From positions 1 through 64,000 of the forward strand of contig DATLXK010000027.1 of NCBI GenBank assembly GCA_035575925.1: 64,000 nt of DNA, given 5' to 3'. How positions within the stretch are numbered: the stretch's first letter is position 1; each line of letters opens with the position of its first letter. This DNA is from DASWTL01 sp035575925. Lineage in GTDB: Bacteria; Bacteroidota; Bacteroidia; Sphingobacteriales; Sphingobacteriaceae. A program made the translations under genes and the position numbers. A model generated the notes under the pieces. It ran no database searches. It was not told the DNA's origin and was given only the letters and a program-made list of their open reading frames with translations. Positions 17,308 through 27,360 of this stretch are shown in pieces.

Positions 17308-19533
17308 TTACTCTCCCAATATATTATGAAGAACATGATTATAAACTTCCCTTACTTCTGTAACAGTACCAAACGATTTTTCATCAACCAACAGATTATC
17401 CCCGGATGTTACTTTACCCAATAAACTAAATTCAGTATCAGACACAGCAAGTAACTCAACAAAAGCTTCCTGGCTATCAGGACACACAGATACTACAACC
17501 CTTCCCTGGGCTTCACCAAAAAGAAATGCATCCTGGCGTATTTCTGCATCGGTTTCTATTGAAAATCCAAGCTGGTGTGGCATGGCAGATTCCAGGAGGG
17601 TAATATATAATCCTCCATCAGCAACATCATGCGCACTTGCAATTAATTTCTCGCGTATGAGCTGTTTAATTACCTGATGCATTTTATACTCTTTATCGAG
17701 ATCGAAATAGGGAGCAGGGCACGTAGTTATACCATGGAAAGATGCAAGATATTGTGAAGAAGCTATATCGTTTACGCTTTCACCGACCAGGTATATAAAA
17801 TCTCCTGCATTTTTAAAATCCGATGTCATTAATGTATTTACATCATCAAGAACACCCAGCATACCAATAGTTGGTGTAGGAAATACCGGACCATCGTCTG
17901 TTGACTGATTATAAAAGCTTACATTACCACCTGTTACTGGGGTTTCGAATTTAATGCAGGCTTCGCTCATGCCCTTTATGGCGCTTACAAATTGCCAGTA
18001 GACTTCCGGAACATATGGATTGCCGAAATTGAGACAATTTGTAATAGCAACAGGTTCCCCGCCCGCACAAACTATATTTCTGGCCGCCTCCGCTACGGCT
18101 ATGGCACATCCTTTTTGTGGGTCTGCATACACATACCTGGAATTACAATCTACAGTAAGTGCAATAGCCTTATCAGTTCCCTTAACAGCAACCACAGCTG
18201 CATCACATGGTCGATTAGTGGTCATGGTAGCAGTTCCCACCATGGAATCGTATTGGTTAGTAACCCATTGTTTTGAGGCTATATTTGGATGTGAGATTAA
18301 ATGATCTGCAACATCTTTCAGATCTGCCGGCATTGTTACCGTATCCATATTAAATTTTTGATTTTCCAGATAATAAGCAGGCTCACGATATTCCCGTTCG
18401 TAAACCGGTGCTCCGCCACCCAAAACCAGGTCATCGGCCGGTACATCAGCAACCAGCTCACCATTCATGAAATACTGTAACCGTTTTGTATCTGTTACCT
18501 CGCCAATAATAGCGCAGTTCAAATCCCATTTATCAAAAACAGCTTCTACATCTTTTTCCCTGCCTTTCGCTACCACAATCAGCATGCGCTCCTGAGATTC
18601 TGACAACAGAATCTCAAAGGGTTTCATATTCTCCTGACGCATCGGAACCCGGTCCAGGTAAATCCGCATTCCGTGCTCGCCTTTTGCAGACATCTCGGAA
18701 TTAGAGCAGATGATTCCGGCTGCGCCCATATCCTGCATACCTATTACAGCGCCCGTTTTTATTACTTCAAGTGTTGCTTCCAGCAACAACTTTTCCTGGA
18801 ACGGATCACCCACCTGAACGGCTGGCAGATCATTTACCGAATCTTCAGTTATATTTTTGGATGCAAATGCCGCACCGTGGATACCATCTTTTCCTGTTGC
18901 CGAACCTACAATATAAACCGGATTCCCTACTCCATAAGATGTGGCAGAAACAGTTTCTCCAGCCTTGACTATGCCCGCTGACATGGCATTTACCAATGGA
19001 TTTACGTTATAGCATTCGTCAAAAAAAACTTCTCCACCTACCGTGGGTATGCCAAAGGCATTTCCATAGTCCCCAATACCTTTTACTACCCCTTTTACAA
19101 GCCATTTCGTGCGGTCCAGTTTTAAATCGCCGAAGCGAAGCGAGTTTAACTGAGCAATTGGCCTTGCTCCCATAGTAAAAATATCTCGATTTATTCCGCC
19201 CACACCTGTAGCGGCACCCTGGTAAGGTTCCAGGGCAGAGGGGTGATTATGAGATTCAATTTTAAATGCACAGCCTATACCATCACCAAGGTCTACCAAT
19301 CCCGCATTTTCTTCCCCAGCTTTTGCCAGCATGCGTGGACCATCTTTAGGAAGGGTTTTTAACCAGGTAATAGAATTTTTGTAGGAACAATGCTCGCTCC
19401 ACATTACAGAGAAAATAGATAGTTCAGTAAAATTGGGATTGCGTCCTAGTATCTCCTTTATTCTCTCAAACTCTTCGGGCAATAAACCTAAATCTTTAGC
19501 TGTTTGTAATGTGGTAACGTCAGTATTTTCCAA
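17308..19533 (-). CDS. purL: phosphoribosylformylglycinamidine synthase subunit PurL (small type)
   Basis: The 741 residues are the ATP-dependent synthase subunit of step four of purine synthesis, turning FGAR into FGAM with ammonia passed from PurQ. The IESHNHPSALEPYQGAATGVGG motif is the signature ATP-binding segment. Two AIR-synthase-like halves follow (N-half about 50-390, C-half about 420-730), each with a G-G-V/I-N/S loop. The length is that of the PurLQS type, not the 1,200-residue single-chain enzyme, so purQ and purS must lie elsewhere. The start at 19533 agrees with the usual N-terminus. The 255 bases upstream hold no gene and probably contain its promoter. Confidence 0.96.
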   Translation of the reverse strand: MENTDVTTLQTAKDLGLLPEEFERIKEILGRNPNFTELSIFSVMWSEHCSYKNSITWLKTLPKDGPRMLAKAGEENAGLVDLGDGIGCAFKIESHNHPSALEPYQGAATGVGGINRDIFTMGARPIAQLNSLRFGDLKLDRTKWLVKGVVKGIGDYGNAFGIPTVGGEVFFDECYNVNPLVNAMSAGIVKAGETVSATSYGVGNPVYIVGSATGKDGIHGAAFASKNITEDSVNDLPAVQVGDPFQEKLLLEATLEVIKTGAVIGMQDMGAAGIICSNSEMSAKGEHGMRIYLDRVPMRQENMKPFEILLSESQERMLIVVAKGREKDVEAVFDKWDLNCAIIGEVTDTKRLQYFMNGELVADVPADDLVLGGGAPVYEREYREPAYYLENQKFNMDTVTMPADLKDVADHLISHPNIASKQWVTNQYDSMVGTATMTTNRPCDAAVVAVKGTDKAIALTVDCNSRYVYADPQKGCAIAVAEAARNIVCAGGEPVAITNCLNFGNPYVPEVYWQFVSAIKGMSEACIKFETPVTGGNVSFYNQSTDDGPVFPTPTIGMLGVLDDVNTLMTSDFKNAGDFIYLVGESVNDIASSQYLASFHGITTCPAPYFDLDKEYKMHQVIKQLIREKLIASAHDVADGGLYITLLESAMPHQLGFSIETDAEIRQDAFLFGEAQGRVVVSVCPDSQEAFVELLAVSDTEFSLLGKVTSGDNLLVDEKSFGTVTEVREVYNHVLHNILGE

Positions 19534-19788
19534 TGCGGTGGGGTTTTAGAATATGTCCCAAAAATATGTAAAAACGTTTAATTACTCTGATGATTTTGAC
19601 ATTCGAAGACTCTAAAATGAAAAAACTTCATATAAAGCAGCTTCGCTATTTAACTTGTCGTTGATACGCAAACAAGGGGTTTAATTTAAAGGCTGACAAT
19701 AAAAACTGCCGTGAATAACAGCATTCGGTATTTATCAGGTGCAGGCATTTCACCCTTAGAAATTAGTAACAAAAATTTCAGGCAATGA

Positions 19789-22107
19789 TTAAAGCTTATC
19801 CAGTTCTTCCACAGTAAATGCTTTCTCCCTGTTTTTAAATTTCTGACGCACCTTGATCACTTCCCCGGCATTGACTTTATCGCCGTTATTTTGCCAGGAT
19901 TTCCTGATGAAACTAAGTAATTGGGCAACATCTTCATCAGAAAATTCTTTGCTGAAGCCAATTCCCGGCATATCACCATTAATTTCCGGCACTTTATATA
20001 AGTGGCCATTTACCCGTACAGGCCCTGTTAATCCGAACAATACAATTGAAAGAAGTTTTTCTTTGTTCCCTGTTACCCATTCTGATTTATTTAAAGGGGG
20101 TGCTAAACCTTTTACTCCATTACCATCTGCCCCATGGCAGGCCTGGCAAGATGAGCTGTATATTGCCGAACCTTTTGGAAACTCCTTAATAAGAAGGCTA
20201 GGATCCTGGTTTTTTGAAGCATTTTTAATACTAATAATTACCTTCTGTAATTGCTTGTGAATAACCAAATTAGTGTCTGGTATAGCTTTCGTGATTTCAT
20301 TCAGGTATAACTCTTCCCGACCTTCCAGATTACTGATAACTGCGTCTGAAACATATTTATCATTAGGGTACTTTTTTATAAGTTTATGTAATAAAACATC
20401 AGCTTCAACCTGATCAAAGGATTTGATAAATGGTATAAGAAAACCAATATACGGTGCAGCAAGATCATCATTTCTTGCAATCATTTCATTTAGTGCTGAA
20501 CCATATTGTTTATAAGCAGCATTGTTTATCACTAATGGTAATATACTTAAAGCCTGCATCCGTATAGGCCATACCGGCTGATTTAGCAAGTATAAAACGT
20601 CTTTATTAGGTAGTTCGCCTAATCCCTGCAGCGTCCACATAGCATGAATAACCTTTAAAGGATTGCTCGTTTCTTTCAATACTTCCCGTAAAACCGGAAC
20701 AGCCCGCTTATCCTTTCTATCTATTAATAATTGCTGGGTTTTATCACGTACCCAGCCATTGGAATGCCCAAGTAATGAAACCAATTTATCAGCAGTTTCA
20801 GGAAACTTTACGCTTTTCGCTTTTTTCTTCTTTGGAACTATCTTGTAAATGCGTCCGCAGTTTAACGGAGCACTTAATTCCCGCAGGGCTATCTGCTTTT
20901 TAAGATAGGGTGTCAGATATGTTTTATGTTGAATAATTCCACGATACATATCTACCACGTACAAAGCACCATCGGGGCCATTATACAAATTTACCGGACG
21001 AAAGCGCTCATCCACACTGGCTAAAAACTCTTTGCTTTTATACGCTTGTTCTCCACTAGTAATACCTCTATTTTCGCTTAGAATATTGCGTTTAATAAGA
21101 TTTGCTGATGGCTCAGCTACAAATGCATTGAAATTATATTCAGGGCCAAATAAATCACCCCTATAAATCACAGGACCGCAAGCTGCAGTAAAATTAATTA
21201 ATCGCAAACTATCATCCAGAATATTTTCCATATAACCACGGTTCACCCCGGGAGTTGGTCTGACAGGATAAACCCTATTATCAGCTACTATTTTTTCATC
21301 AAACCCTGAAATACCACGTTGATTTTTATTTGAGCTGCCTAATCCCGGCGTGAAATAATCCCCAAGCAGGTTTGTAGGGTTTTCATTATAATATAACCGG
21401 CCATAATTATCCTGACTAATTCCCCACTGTCCGCGGAAATGCGTTTTTTCTATCAGCCAGTTGTTGCCACTTTTCCGGTATCGTTTATCGGATTTAGCAT
21501 TATAAATCCAATTATCCATTGCCCGCAAAAGACCATTGGGATAATGCTCAACATTTCCTTTCTGTGTGTATTGATTATCAACCAGTATTCTTTTGCCAGG
21601 TTTATCATTAACTATTTCATAATACCATAAATTGGGTGGTTCTGCAACCAGTATACCACTTTCAATAAGGCATATAGCGCGTGGCATTACTAATGAATCC
21701 AGGAATACTTTTCGCTGGTCAAATTGCCCATCGTTATTCTTATCTTCAAGAATAACTACTTTGCCGGTTGGATCTTGCTCACCTGCGCCTGTACTATCGG
21801 GCATATACCCATTCATCTCCACCACCCAGATGCGGTTATTATTATCGAATGCTAATGCTACAGGGGCACTTATCAAGGGTTCCGAAGCTACCAGTTTTAC
21901 TTCGAACCCATCTTGCACTTGCATCATTTTAATTGACTCAGCGGGGGAGATTACCGGAGATGTATTTAAATTTACTGATAATGATTTCCCATCAGGTTGC
22001 TTCAGTATTACGCCGGCGGTTTTACATTGGTATAAACTTAGAATGATTAGAACTAATAAGAAACATATATATATTTTCGCATGACTGCGACCCGAATGTT
22101 TGTCCAT
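19789..22107 (-). CDS. exported beta-propeller dehydrogenase-like lipoprotein with HEAT repeats and a C-terminal haem c domain
   Basis: The 772 residues begin with a hydrophobic leader ending SLYQC (about residue 28, lipobox-like). The first ~330 mature residues are the PVC-type membrane-bound dehydrogenase propeller (V-A-L-A-F-D-N-N-N-R-I-W-V-V-E-M-N-G-Y-like start, repeated W-D/N blades, YVVDMYRGIIQHKTY near 390). A helical HEAT-like stretch follows (about 420-640). The last part is a monohaem cytochrome c domain with CQACH (about 660) and a distal Met in GDMPGIGF. Such proteins oxidise sugar-like substrates outside the cytoplasm and pass electrons to cytochrome c. It is last in a minus-strand run after an oxidoreductase, a cytochrome c, kduI and a DUF4861 gene. 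The exact substrate and cofactor (PQQ or another) are unknown. Confidence 0.8.
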   Translation of the reverse strand: MDKHSGRSHAKIYICFLLVLIILSLYQCKTAGVILKQPDGKSLSVNLNTSPVISPAESIKMMQVQDGFEVKLVASEPLISAPVALAFDNNNRIWVVEMNGYMPDSTGAGEQDPTGKVVILEDKNNDGQFDQRKVFLDSLVMPRAICLIESGILVAEPPNLWYYEIVNDKPGKRILVDNQYTQKGNVEHYPNGLLRAMDNWIYNAKSDKRYRKSGNNWLIEKTHFRGQWGISQDNYGRLYYNENPTNLLGDYFTPGLGSSNKNQRGISGFDEKIVADNRVYPVRPTPGVNRGYMENILDDSLRLINFTAACGPVIYRGDLFGPEYNFNAFVAEPSANLIKRNILSENRGITSGEQAYKSKEFLASVDERFRPVNLYNGPDGALYVVDMYRGIIQHKTYLTPYLKKQIALRELSAPLNCGRIYKIVPKKKKAKSVKFPETADKLVSLLGHSNGWVRDKTQQLLIDRKDKRAVPVLREVLKETSNPLKVIHAMWTLQGLGELPNKDVLYLLNQPVWPIRMQALSILPLVINNAAYKQYGSALNEMIARNDDLAAPYIGFLIPFIKSFDQVEADVLLHKLIKKYPNDKYVSDAVISNLEGREELYLNEITKAIPDTNLVIHKQLQKVIISIKNASKNQDPSLLIKEFPKGSAIYSSSCQACHGADGNGVKGLAPPLNKSEWVTGNKEKLLSIVLFGLTGPVRVNGHLYKVPEINGDMPGIGFSKEFSDEDVAQLLSFIRKSWQNNGDKVNAGEVIKVRQKFKNREKAFTVEELDKL

Positions 22108-22165
22108 CTTTTTGTTATGAGCTTTACTTTATAATTTGTTCCATAAATTATTATGGTTACACCAA

Positions 22166-23347
22166 TTACAAAATAGCAATAAGCACTTCTAACCCTTTTT
22201 GTTCTGCAGAAACATAACCCGAATAAATAGTAGAAATCACATCGGATGCCAGACTGCTATTACTTTCTACGTGATCGCCATAAGCTGCAGATCTGTAAAA
22301 AGCATCCATTTCATGCTGATAACCGGCAAACCATCCTTCATCAGGTGAGATTGATGACCATCCAGCTTTGGTTTCTGTTTTTTCTACCACATATACATCT
22401 TTGAAATAACTCTCTGAAGGTGTATAAGCTTGCATTGAAGTATTCGGATTAATATTACATACAGTCCTGTGATTACTGGTATTTACCTCAATCCAATTAT
22501 GTACACCACCCAGAACCAATTCACTGGCAAATACATCAGCAATCGTACCATCCTCAAATACCACATGCAGCATCGCAAAATCTTCAATGTCTTTGTAGGT
22601 TGTTCTCAAATGGCCTTCATCCTTAAAACCAGGCATGCGTGTTATGGCATGTGTACGGGCAGAAATAGATTGTGGCCTGATAGGTTTTCCATCCCGGGCC
22701 CGACCCTCAACATGCTTTAAATAAATTGCAGCAGAAAGCGGATGGCATCCCTTTCCTATCATAGAGCCTCCTCCTGAGAACTTCCACTGCCCGTAAGTTA
22801 ATGAATGAGACCCTGAATGAGATTCTTCGCCATGCATCCATAGTATTTGGGCCTTGGTTTTCTCTAAAATTTCTCTTTCTTTTTGTATGGATGGTGCATA
22901 TATCCAGTTTTCAGCGTACATAATTAGCCCTGTACTGTTTTTTTCAGCTTCAAGCATCCTTTGAATGCTTTTTAAGGTTTCATCTAATCCATGTTTACGT
23001 GAGAATGAATCCCCGTTAAAATCTACAGAACCGTCTCCGAAATATCCTGTAAATGGCTTTTCTACAATCACATGCTTATTTAGCTGTAATGCTGCTATGA
23101 CAATGGATTCATGGGTTACCGGTGGTGTACAAATATGAAGAACATCACATTTTTCAATGAGTTCTTCCAAATTATTAAAAGGTGCTATGTTTCTTGCTGA
23201 AGTAAATTCAAGAAGGTTGGCTGACGAAGGAGAATATGCACCCACAATTTCAATTTGTGCGCTGAAAACCCGTTTTAATGCATCATAATGAAATTTTGCC
23301 GCAAAGCCAGATCCAATTATACCGGCCCGTATAACTTTTTTATCCAT
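22166..23347 (-). CDS. Gfo/Idh/MocA family oxidoreductase
   Basis: The 393-residue cytosolic NAD(P)-dependent oxidoreductase has a Rossmann N-terminus (RAGIIGSGFAAKFHYDAL, a G-x-G-x-x-A fingerprint at about 8-20) and the family E-K-P motif in VEKPFTG (about 95). The C-terminal alpha/beta domain has a GKGCHPL segment where the catalytic His region lies. Members oxidise or reduce hydroxyls on sugars, inositols and sugar acids. It has no signal peptide. It lies between a cytochrome c gene and the propeller/haem dehydrogenase and probably belongs to their transcript. The substrate is not predictable; the sugar-acid context (kduI) suggests a uronate or aldonate derivative. Confidence 0.88.
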   Translation of the reverse strand: MDKKVIRAGIIGSGFAAKFHYDALKRVFSAQIEIVGAYSPSSANLLEFTSARNIAPFNNLEELIEKCDVLHICTPPVTHESIVIAALQLNKHVIVEKPFTGYFGDGSVDFNGDSFSRKHGLDETLKSIQRMLEAEKNSTGLIMYAENWIYAPSIQKEREILEKTKAQILWMHGEESHSGSHSLTYGQWKFSGGGSMIGKGCHPLSAAIYLKHVEGRARDGKPIRPQSISARTHAITRMPGFKDEGHLRTTYKDIEDFAMLHVVFEDGTIADVFASELVLGGVHNWIEVNTSNHRTVCNINPNTSMQAYTPSESYFKDVYVVEKTETKAGWSSISPDEGWFAGYQHEMDAFYRSAAYGDHVESNSSLASDVISTIYSGYVSAEQKGLEVLIAIL

Positions 23348-23448
23348 ACAAAAAATTAGAATAGTAACTGATCATTTCTTGTACAATCAACTTAAGTGGT
23401 TTGCTCAAAGCTTTATCAAATTTTAAAGAGAATACCCTGTAATAAAAT

Positions 23449-23862
23449 TTACTTCGCTTTTAAAGAAAGTACGTATTTAACCATTTTCTTAACATCTGCC
23501 GATGGTAAAGCAGGGTGAGGTGACATAGGAATTTCTCCCCAAACACCGCTACCTCCGTTAATAACTTTAAGTACCAAACGGTTAATATTTGCCTCGGTAG
23601 CAGCATATTTCTTAGCTACATCCTTGTAAGCAGGACCAACCATTTTATTCTCCGGGCTATGACATGCTACACAATCTGACTTGGATATCAGTTGTTTTCC
23701 ATCTTCAATATCTTGTTTAGATGCAAGTGGTTTTTGTACCGATGCATTTTTTAATACAGGTTTAGCGGATGTCTTAGTTTTTGAGGTTTGAGACAAAGCG
23801 GCAAAACCGCTGCCCAGTGTAACAATAAATAAACAACTGGAAAAAATAAATTTAAGCTTCAT
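23449..23862 (-). CDS. exported class I c-type cytochrome
   Basis: The 137 residues have a signal peptide (about 1-24) followed by a Lys/Ala-rich linker. A monohaem domain carries CVACHSPENKMVGPAYKDVAKKY at about 62-85 and the distal Met in IPMSPHPALP at about 116, the cytochrome c-551/552 pattern. It is a periplasmic electron carrier and the likely acceptor for the haem-containing dehydrogenase two genes downstream. It is separated by about 100 bases from the oxidoreductase gene and by 126 from kduI, so it may have its own promoter. Confidence 0.92.
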   Translation of the reverse strand: MKLKFIFSSCLFIVTLGSGFAALSQTSKTKTSAKPVLKNASVQKPLASKQDIEDGKQLISKSDCVACHSPENKMVGPAYKDVAKKYAATEANINRLVLKVINGGSGVWGEIPMSPHPALPSADVKKMVKYVLSLKAK

Positions 23863-23988
23863 AGTATATTAATTGTCTTTAAATAGGTGATTAAATCAAA
23901 AGGGAGATTTATTTATAACTGCAATTAAACAAATATATTTTAATCAAAAAAGTCACCGGCTTATTTTTTTAATTAGTTTTAGATGGCT

Positions 23989-24819
23989 TTATCTCAGATC
24001 TTTCATCTCGACTGCATCCATGTCTGCATAGTCCAGATTTTCACCTGCCATAGCCCATATGAATCCGTAATTAGAAGTTCCGCAACCCGAATGTATAGAC
24101 CAGGGTGGAGAAATAACAGCCTGATTATTCCTAATTACCACATGTCGTGTTTCTTGTGGCTGCCCCATATAATGAAATACAATTTGATCTTCCGGAATAT
24201 CAAAATAAAAATATGCTTCCATACGCCGGTCATGCGTATGCGAAGGCATTGTATTCCAAACACTTCCTGGCTGCAGGATAGTTAACCCCATTACCAGCTG
24301 ACAGCTTTTTTGTCCCTGCAGATAAATATACTTATAAATAGAACGTTCATTAGCAGTTTCTTTACTGCCTATATTTACCGGTAAAATCTCTTCTTTTTTA
24401 ATTATAACTGAAGGAAACTCCTGATGTGCCGGAGTAGAAAACAGATAGAATTTTGCCGGATCATCTTTTGAAACACTCTTAAAAATTACTTTTTTATTTC
24501 CTTTTCCTGCATAAGCAGCATCCAGCTTGTTAAGTTGAAAAGCAGAGCCTTCTATATTAATCTCACCGGGGCCGCCTATATTAATAATTCCCAATTCACG
24601 TCTTTCAAGAAAATATTCAGACTTCAAATTAGAATAATTTGGAAGTTCTAAATCACTACTGACGGGCATTACGCCTCCTATAATAGCGCGATCATAATGA
24701 GAATAAGTGAAGTTAAATTGATCCTCCAGAATTAAATCCTCTATCAAAAAGTTTTGACGAAGTTTATCCGAATCCATTGTGCTAACATCAAGCGGGCTAT
24801 TTGCAAATCTTTGTATCAT
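23989..24819 (-). CDS. kduI: 5-dehydro-4-deoxy-D-glucuronate isomerase
   Basis: KduI isomerises 5-keto-4-deoxyuronate, the product of pectin or glycosaminoglycan lyases, to 2,5-diketo-3-deoxygluconate in the cytosol. The 276 residues match the family length. The zinc set is visible as H-T-H and the downstream Glu in SHTHDRRMEAY, plus the late His in SIHSGCGT. The family-typical phrases GGVMP, FLERRELGIINIGG and CGTSNYGFIWAMAGEN are present. The partner reductase KduD is not in the window; the Gfo/Idh protein two genes away might stand in, which is speculation. It lies 27 bases from the upstream DUF4861 gene, so the two form an operon. Confidence 0.95.
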   Translation of the reverse strand: MIQRFANSPLDVSTMDSDKLRQNFLIEDLILEDQFNFTYSHYDRAIIGGVMPVSSDLELPNYSNLKSEYFLERRELGIINIGGPGEINIEGSAFQLNKLDAAYAGKGNKKVIFKSVSKDDPAKFYLFSTPAHQEFPSVIIKKEEILPVNIGSKETANERSIYKYIYLQGQKSCQLVMGLTILQPGSVWNTMPSHTHDRRMEAYFYFDIPEDQIVFHYMGQPQETRHVVIRNNQAVISPPWSIHSGCGTSNYGFIWAMAGENLDYADMDAVEMKDLR

Positions 24820-24846
24820 CTAAATCTATTAGTAATTATAAAACCA

Positions 24847-25980
24847 TTAAAGAACCTCAACACTTAACGGATTGTCCAGGCAATATTGATAATTTGAAAG
24901 GTATTTAAACCAATCTGCAGCTGTTTTAATACTACCTGCCCTATTGTAAACTCCCCCATTGTAATAAACTAAAGGCGTATTATTTTGAACTGCAGATCTA
25001 CTGAGTAAATGACTGTGAGCTACCTTCATTTCTTTTGAATTCGCTGTTATTATTCCAAGGCCCATAATCCCTTTTCCACTCACCTCAGGTTCCCAATATC
25101 CCATAACTCCATTTTTCTCATCTAATAAAACAGTTCCCGGGGCTTTACGCTTTAAAATACCTAAAACTGCATCTGTTTCATTTGCTCCCTGAATTTGGTA
25201 ATTAACTTCTACCCTGTTCATTTGAGATCCGGCATTTAACGAGATGGTTTTAGTAGCTGTTATTTCTTTAGAATCTACTTTCCAACTATCATATCCCAAT
25301 TGGAAGGTAGATCGAAGGGGTCCGTTATCAAGAACCTTATAATGATGGTAATTTTTAGAAAAATAAATAGAATCATTTAAATAAGGAGCAATATCTCCTG
25401 CACCAAGTGTTAAACCAACCTGATAATAATCCATGCCCTCCCCCATATCTGTATGATAATCGCCTGATTTATACCATTTGTTTATAACCAGTTTATTTGT
25501 TCGTTTAGACCATATATCAGTTCCGTATGCATTATCTTTCTCGGTTTCTAATGCCTTCCCATACATCCTAAACGCTATACGATCATTCTCCCATGCAAAA
25601 TCGTCCTTTCGCTCAGGCACAAAACGGGCAAAAGTTTTGGCCTCCGGTTTTAAAGGGGTGCCCAAAGTAAGTTCTAATACTATCTCCTGACCTGGTTTTA
25701 ATCGTTGTATTTGCACTAATAAATTCTGCGGTGTATCCATGCCCTTAAATTCTAACTGATATGGCATTTCTTTTTTGGTAATGGATTCTACAAGCTTAAA
25801 GGATTTACCATTAATCTTTCCGGCTAAATCAGAAAATTTAACCTCTATAACTTCGGCAGTTCTCTCAATTGCTGAAGTATTTTTTACACGAATAACTGCA
25901 ACAGGCTTAAACGTGGCAGCTAGTGCCTGTAAACAACATACTGCTAAAAATAAATACAAGAAGATCGCAGTTTTTTTCAT
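24847..25980 (-). CDS. exported DUF4861 domain protein
   Basis: The 377 residues begin with a signal peptide (about 1-22) and then a DUF4861 domain. The central AYGTDIWSKRTNKLV and DYHTDMGEGMDYYQVG segments are its most recognisable parts. The fold is beta-sandwich-rich and the family has no established activity, although it recurs in polysaccharide-uronate utilisation loci beside kduI and lyases. It is the first gene of the minus-strand run to 19789. It is divergent from a LacI regulator, with a 277-base shared upstream region. Confidence 0.8.
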   Translation of the reverse strand: MKKTAIFLYLFLAVCCLQALAATFKPVAVIRVKNTSAIERTAEVIEVKFSDLAGKINGKSFKLVESITKKEMPYQLEFKGMDTPQNLLVQIQRLKPGQEIVLELTLGTPLKPEAKTFARFVPERKDDFAWENDRIAFRMYGKALETEKDNAYGTDIWSKRTNKLVINKWYKSGDYHTDMGEGMDYYQVGLTLGAGDIAPYLNDSIYFSKNYHHYKVLDNGPLRSTFQLGYDSWKVDSKEITATKTISLNAGSQMNRVEVNYQIQGANETDAVLGILKRKAPGTVLLDEKNGVMGYWEPEVSGKGIMGLGIITANSKEMKVAHSHLLSRSAVQNNTPLVYYNGGVYNRAGSIKTAADWFKYLSNYQYCLDNPLSVEVL

Positions 25981-26257
25981 GGGGTTATTAGTTAACTCTG
26001 AAATAAAATGATAATAATACGGGAGGGTTAATTATGGCTCCACATCAAATAAATGCACTATTGAACCTTAACAATAATACAATAAGTAATTTATATAACT
26101 TATGATTCAGGGTTATTTATTACGAAACCGTTGTAGTTTTGAATAAAATTACTGATACTCCAAACAACTACCTGTTACTGAGTACTGATAGCATTTTATT
26201 ATCTTTAAACCCTGGATAGAAATGGCTATCTGATTAAAACTCTGTCATTATTTAGCT
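25981..26257. promoter_or_regulatory. divergent control region of the DUF4861/kduI run and the LacI regulator
   Basis: The region separates the two oppositely oriented genes, so both promoters lie in it, and the regulator may bind here. The best candidate operator I see is the imperfect dyad around 26121-26137 with AAACCG at its centre, the kind of core that LacI-family proteins favour. The symmetry is poor, so this is only a suggestion. Confidence 0.35.
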
Positions 26258-27301
26258 ATGAAAGTAGAACGGATTACGATGAAAGATATAGCAAAGGCAT
26301 TGGGTCTTTCTATATCCACAGTATCCAAGGCATTGAGGGATAGCTATGAAATTAGTCAGACCACTAAAAAATTAATTGTAGATTATGTACAGGAACAAAA
26401 TTATGTTCCTAACCCTATAGCTAGAAGTTTGAAAGATGGTAAAAGCAAGTCTATAGGTGTTGTACTTTGTTCAATTGATAACACTTTTTATTCACAGGTA
26501 TTAAATGGCATTGATTCTGTGGCATACAGTAAAGGCTATAATATTATTATTAATCAAAACCATGAGTCTTACGAAAGGGAATTACTTAACATTAAGCATC
26601 TGATCTCCACATCAATTGATGGCTTACTGGTATCGGTCTCTACTGAAACTAAAGATTATACTCATCTGATTGAACTACAGAAAAAAGGTTTGCCCATCGT
26701 GCTTTTTGACCGGCTTGTGGAGGAAATTAATACGCACAAAATAAAAATTGACAACCTTCAAGCGTCTTATGAGGGTACTGTACATTTGATAAAAGCTGGG
26801 TTTAAAACTATTGCCCATATAACAAGTTCTCCAAATCTTTCAATATCAACTGAACGTTTAGCTGGTTTTAAAAAAGCTTTAACAGAAAACAATCTGCCTG
26901 TTAATGATGAATACATCAAATTTTGCGATCACGGTGGCATGGTTGCCGATGAAGTGGATTCTGCAATAACACAGCTACTGAATCTGGCTCAGCCACCTGA
27001 TGCTATTTTTACAGCATCAGACAGGATCACCACACGAACACTTTCTTTTCTTAATATCGCAGGTATAAAAATTCCGGAAGATATTGCGTTGATGGGATTT
27101 ACGAATACGGCCTTAGCTGAAGTCCTGAACCCACCTTTAACATCAATCACACAGCCCGCATTTGAGATGGGGCAGTTAGCTGCTCAAAAACTTATTGAAC
27201 TTGTGGAAAGTAAGTATCCTGTAGAAGAATTTGAAACCCTGGTATTAAATACAGAACTTCATATCCGAAAATCTACCTCTAAAGGAAAAATCTTCACTTA
27301 A
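26258..27301 (+). CDS. LacI-family transcriptional regulator
   Basis: The 347 residues carry an N-terminal helix-turn-helix (about 7-30, MKDIAKALGLSISTVSKALR), then the hinge helix region NPIARSLKDGKSKSIGVVL (about 52-70). The two-lobed periplasmic-binding-protein-like sensor (about 65-335) follows, with the usual LSISTERLAGFKKAL and PEDIALMGFTNTALAEVLNPPLTSI signatures. It divides the kduI-side genes from the amidohydrolase genes and is followed by a cytosolic RidA. It is probably the local repressor, with a sugar-acid or amino-sugar-acid inducer. The effector and targets are unknown. Confidence 0.92.
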   Translation: MKVERITMKDIAKALGLSISTVSKALRDSYEISQTTKKLIVDYVQEQNYVPNPIARSLKDGKSKSIGVVLCSIDNTFYSQVLNGIDSVAYSKGYNIIINQNHESYERELLNIKHLISTSIDGLLVSVSTETKDYTHLIELQKKGLPIVLFDRLVEEINTHKIKIDNLQASYEGTVHLIKAGFKTIAHITSSPNLSISTERLAGFKKALTENNLPVNDEYIKFCDHGGMVADEVDSAITQLLNLAQPPDAIFTASDRITTRTLSFLNIAGIKIPEDIALMGFTNTALAEVLNPPLTSITQPAFEMGQLAAQKLIELVESKYPVEEFETLVLNTELHIRKSTSKGKIFT

Positions 27302-27360
27302 TAATGACGATATAGAACCCATTATCATTAATATTTATAAAAAACATAAAATCTGCTTTA

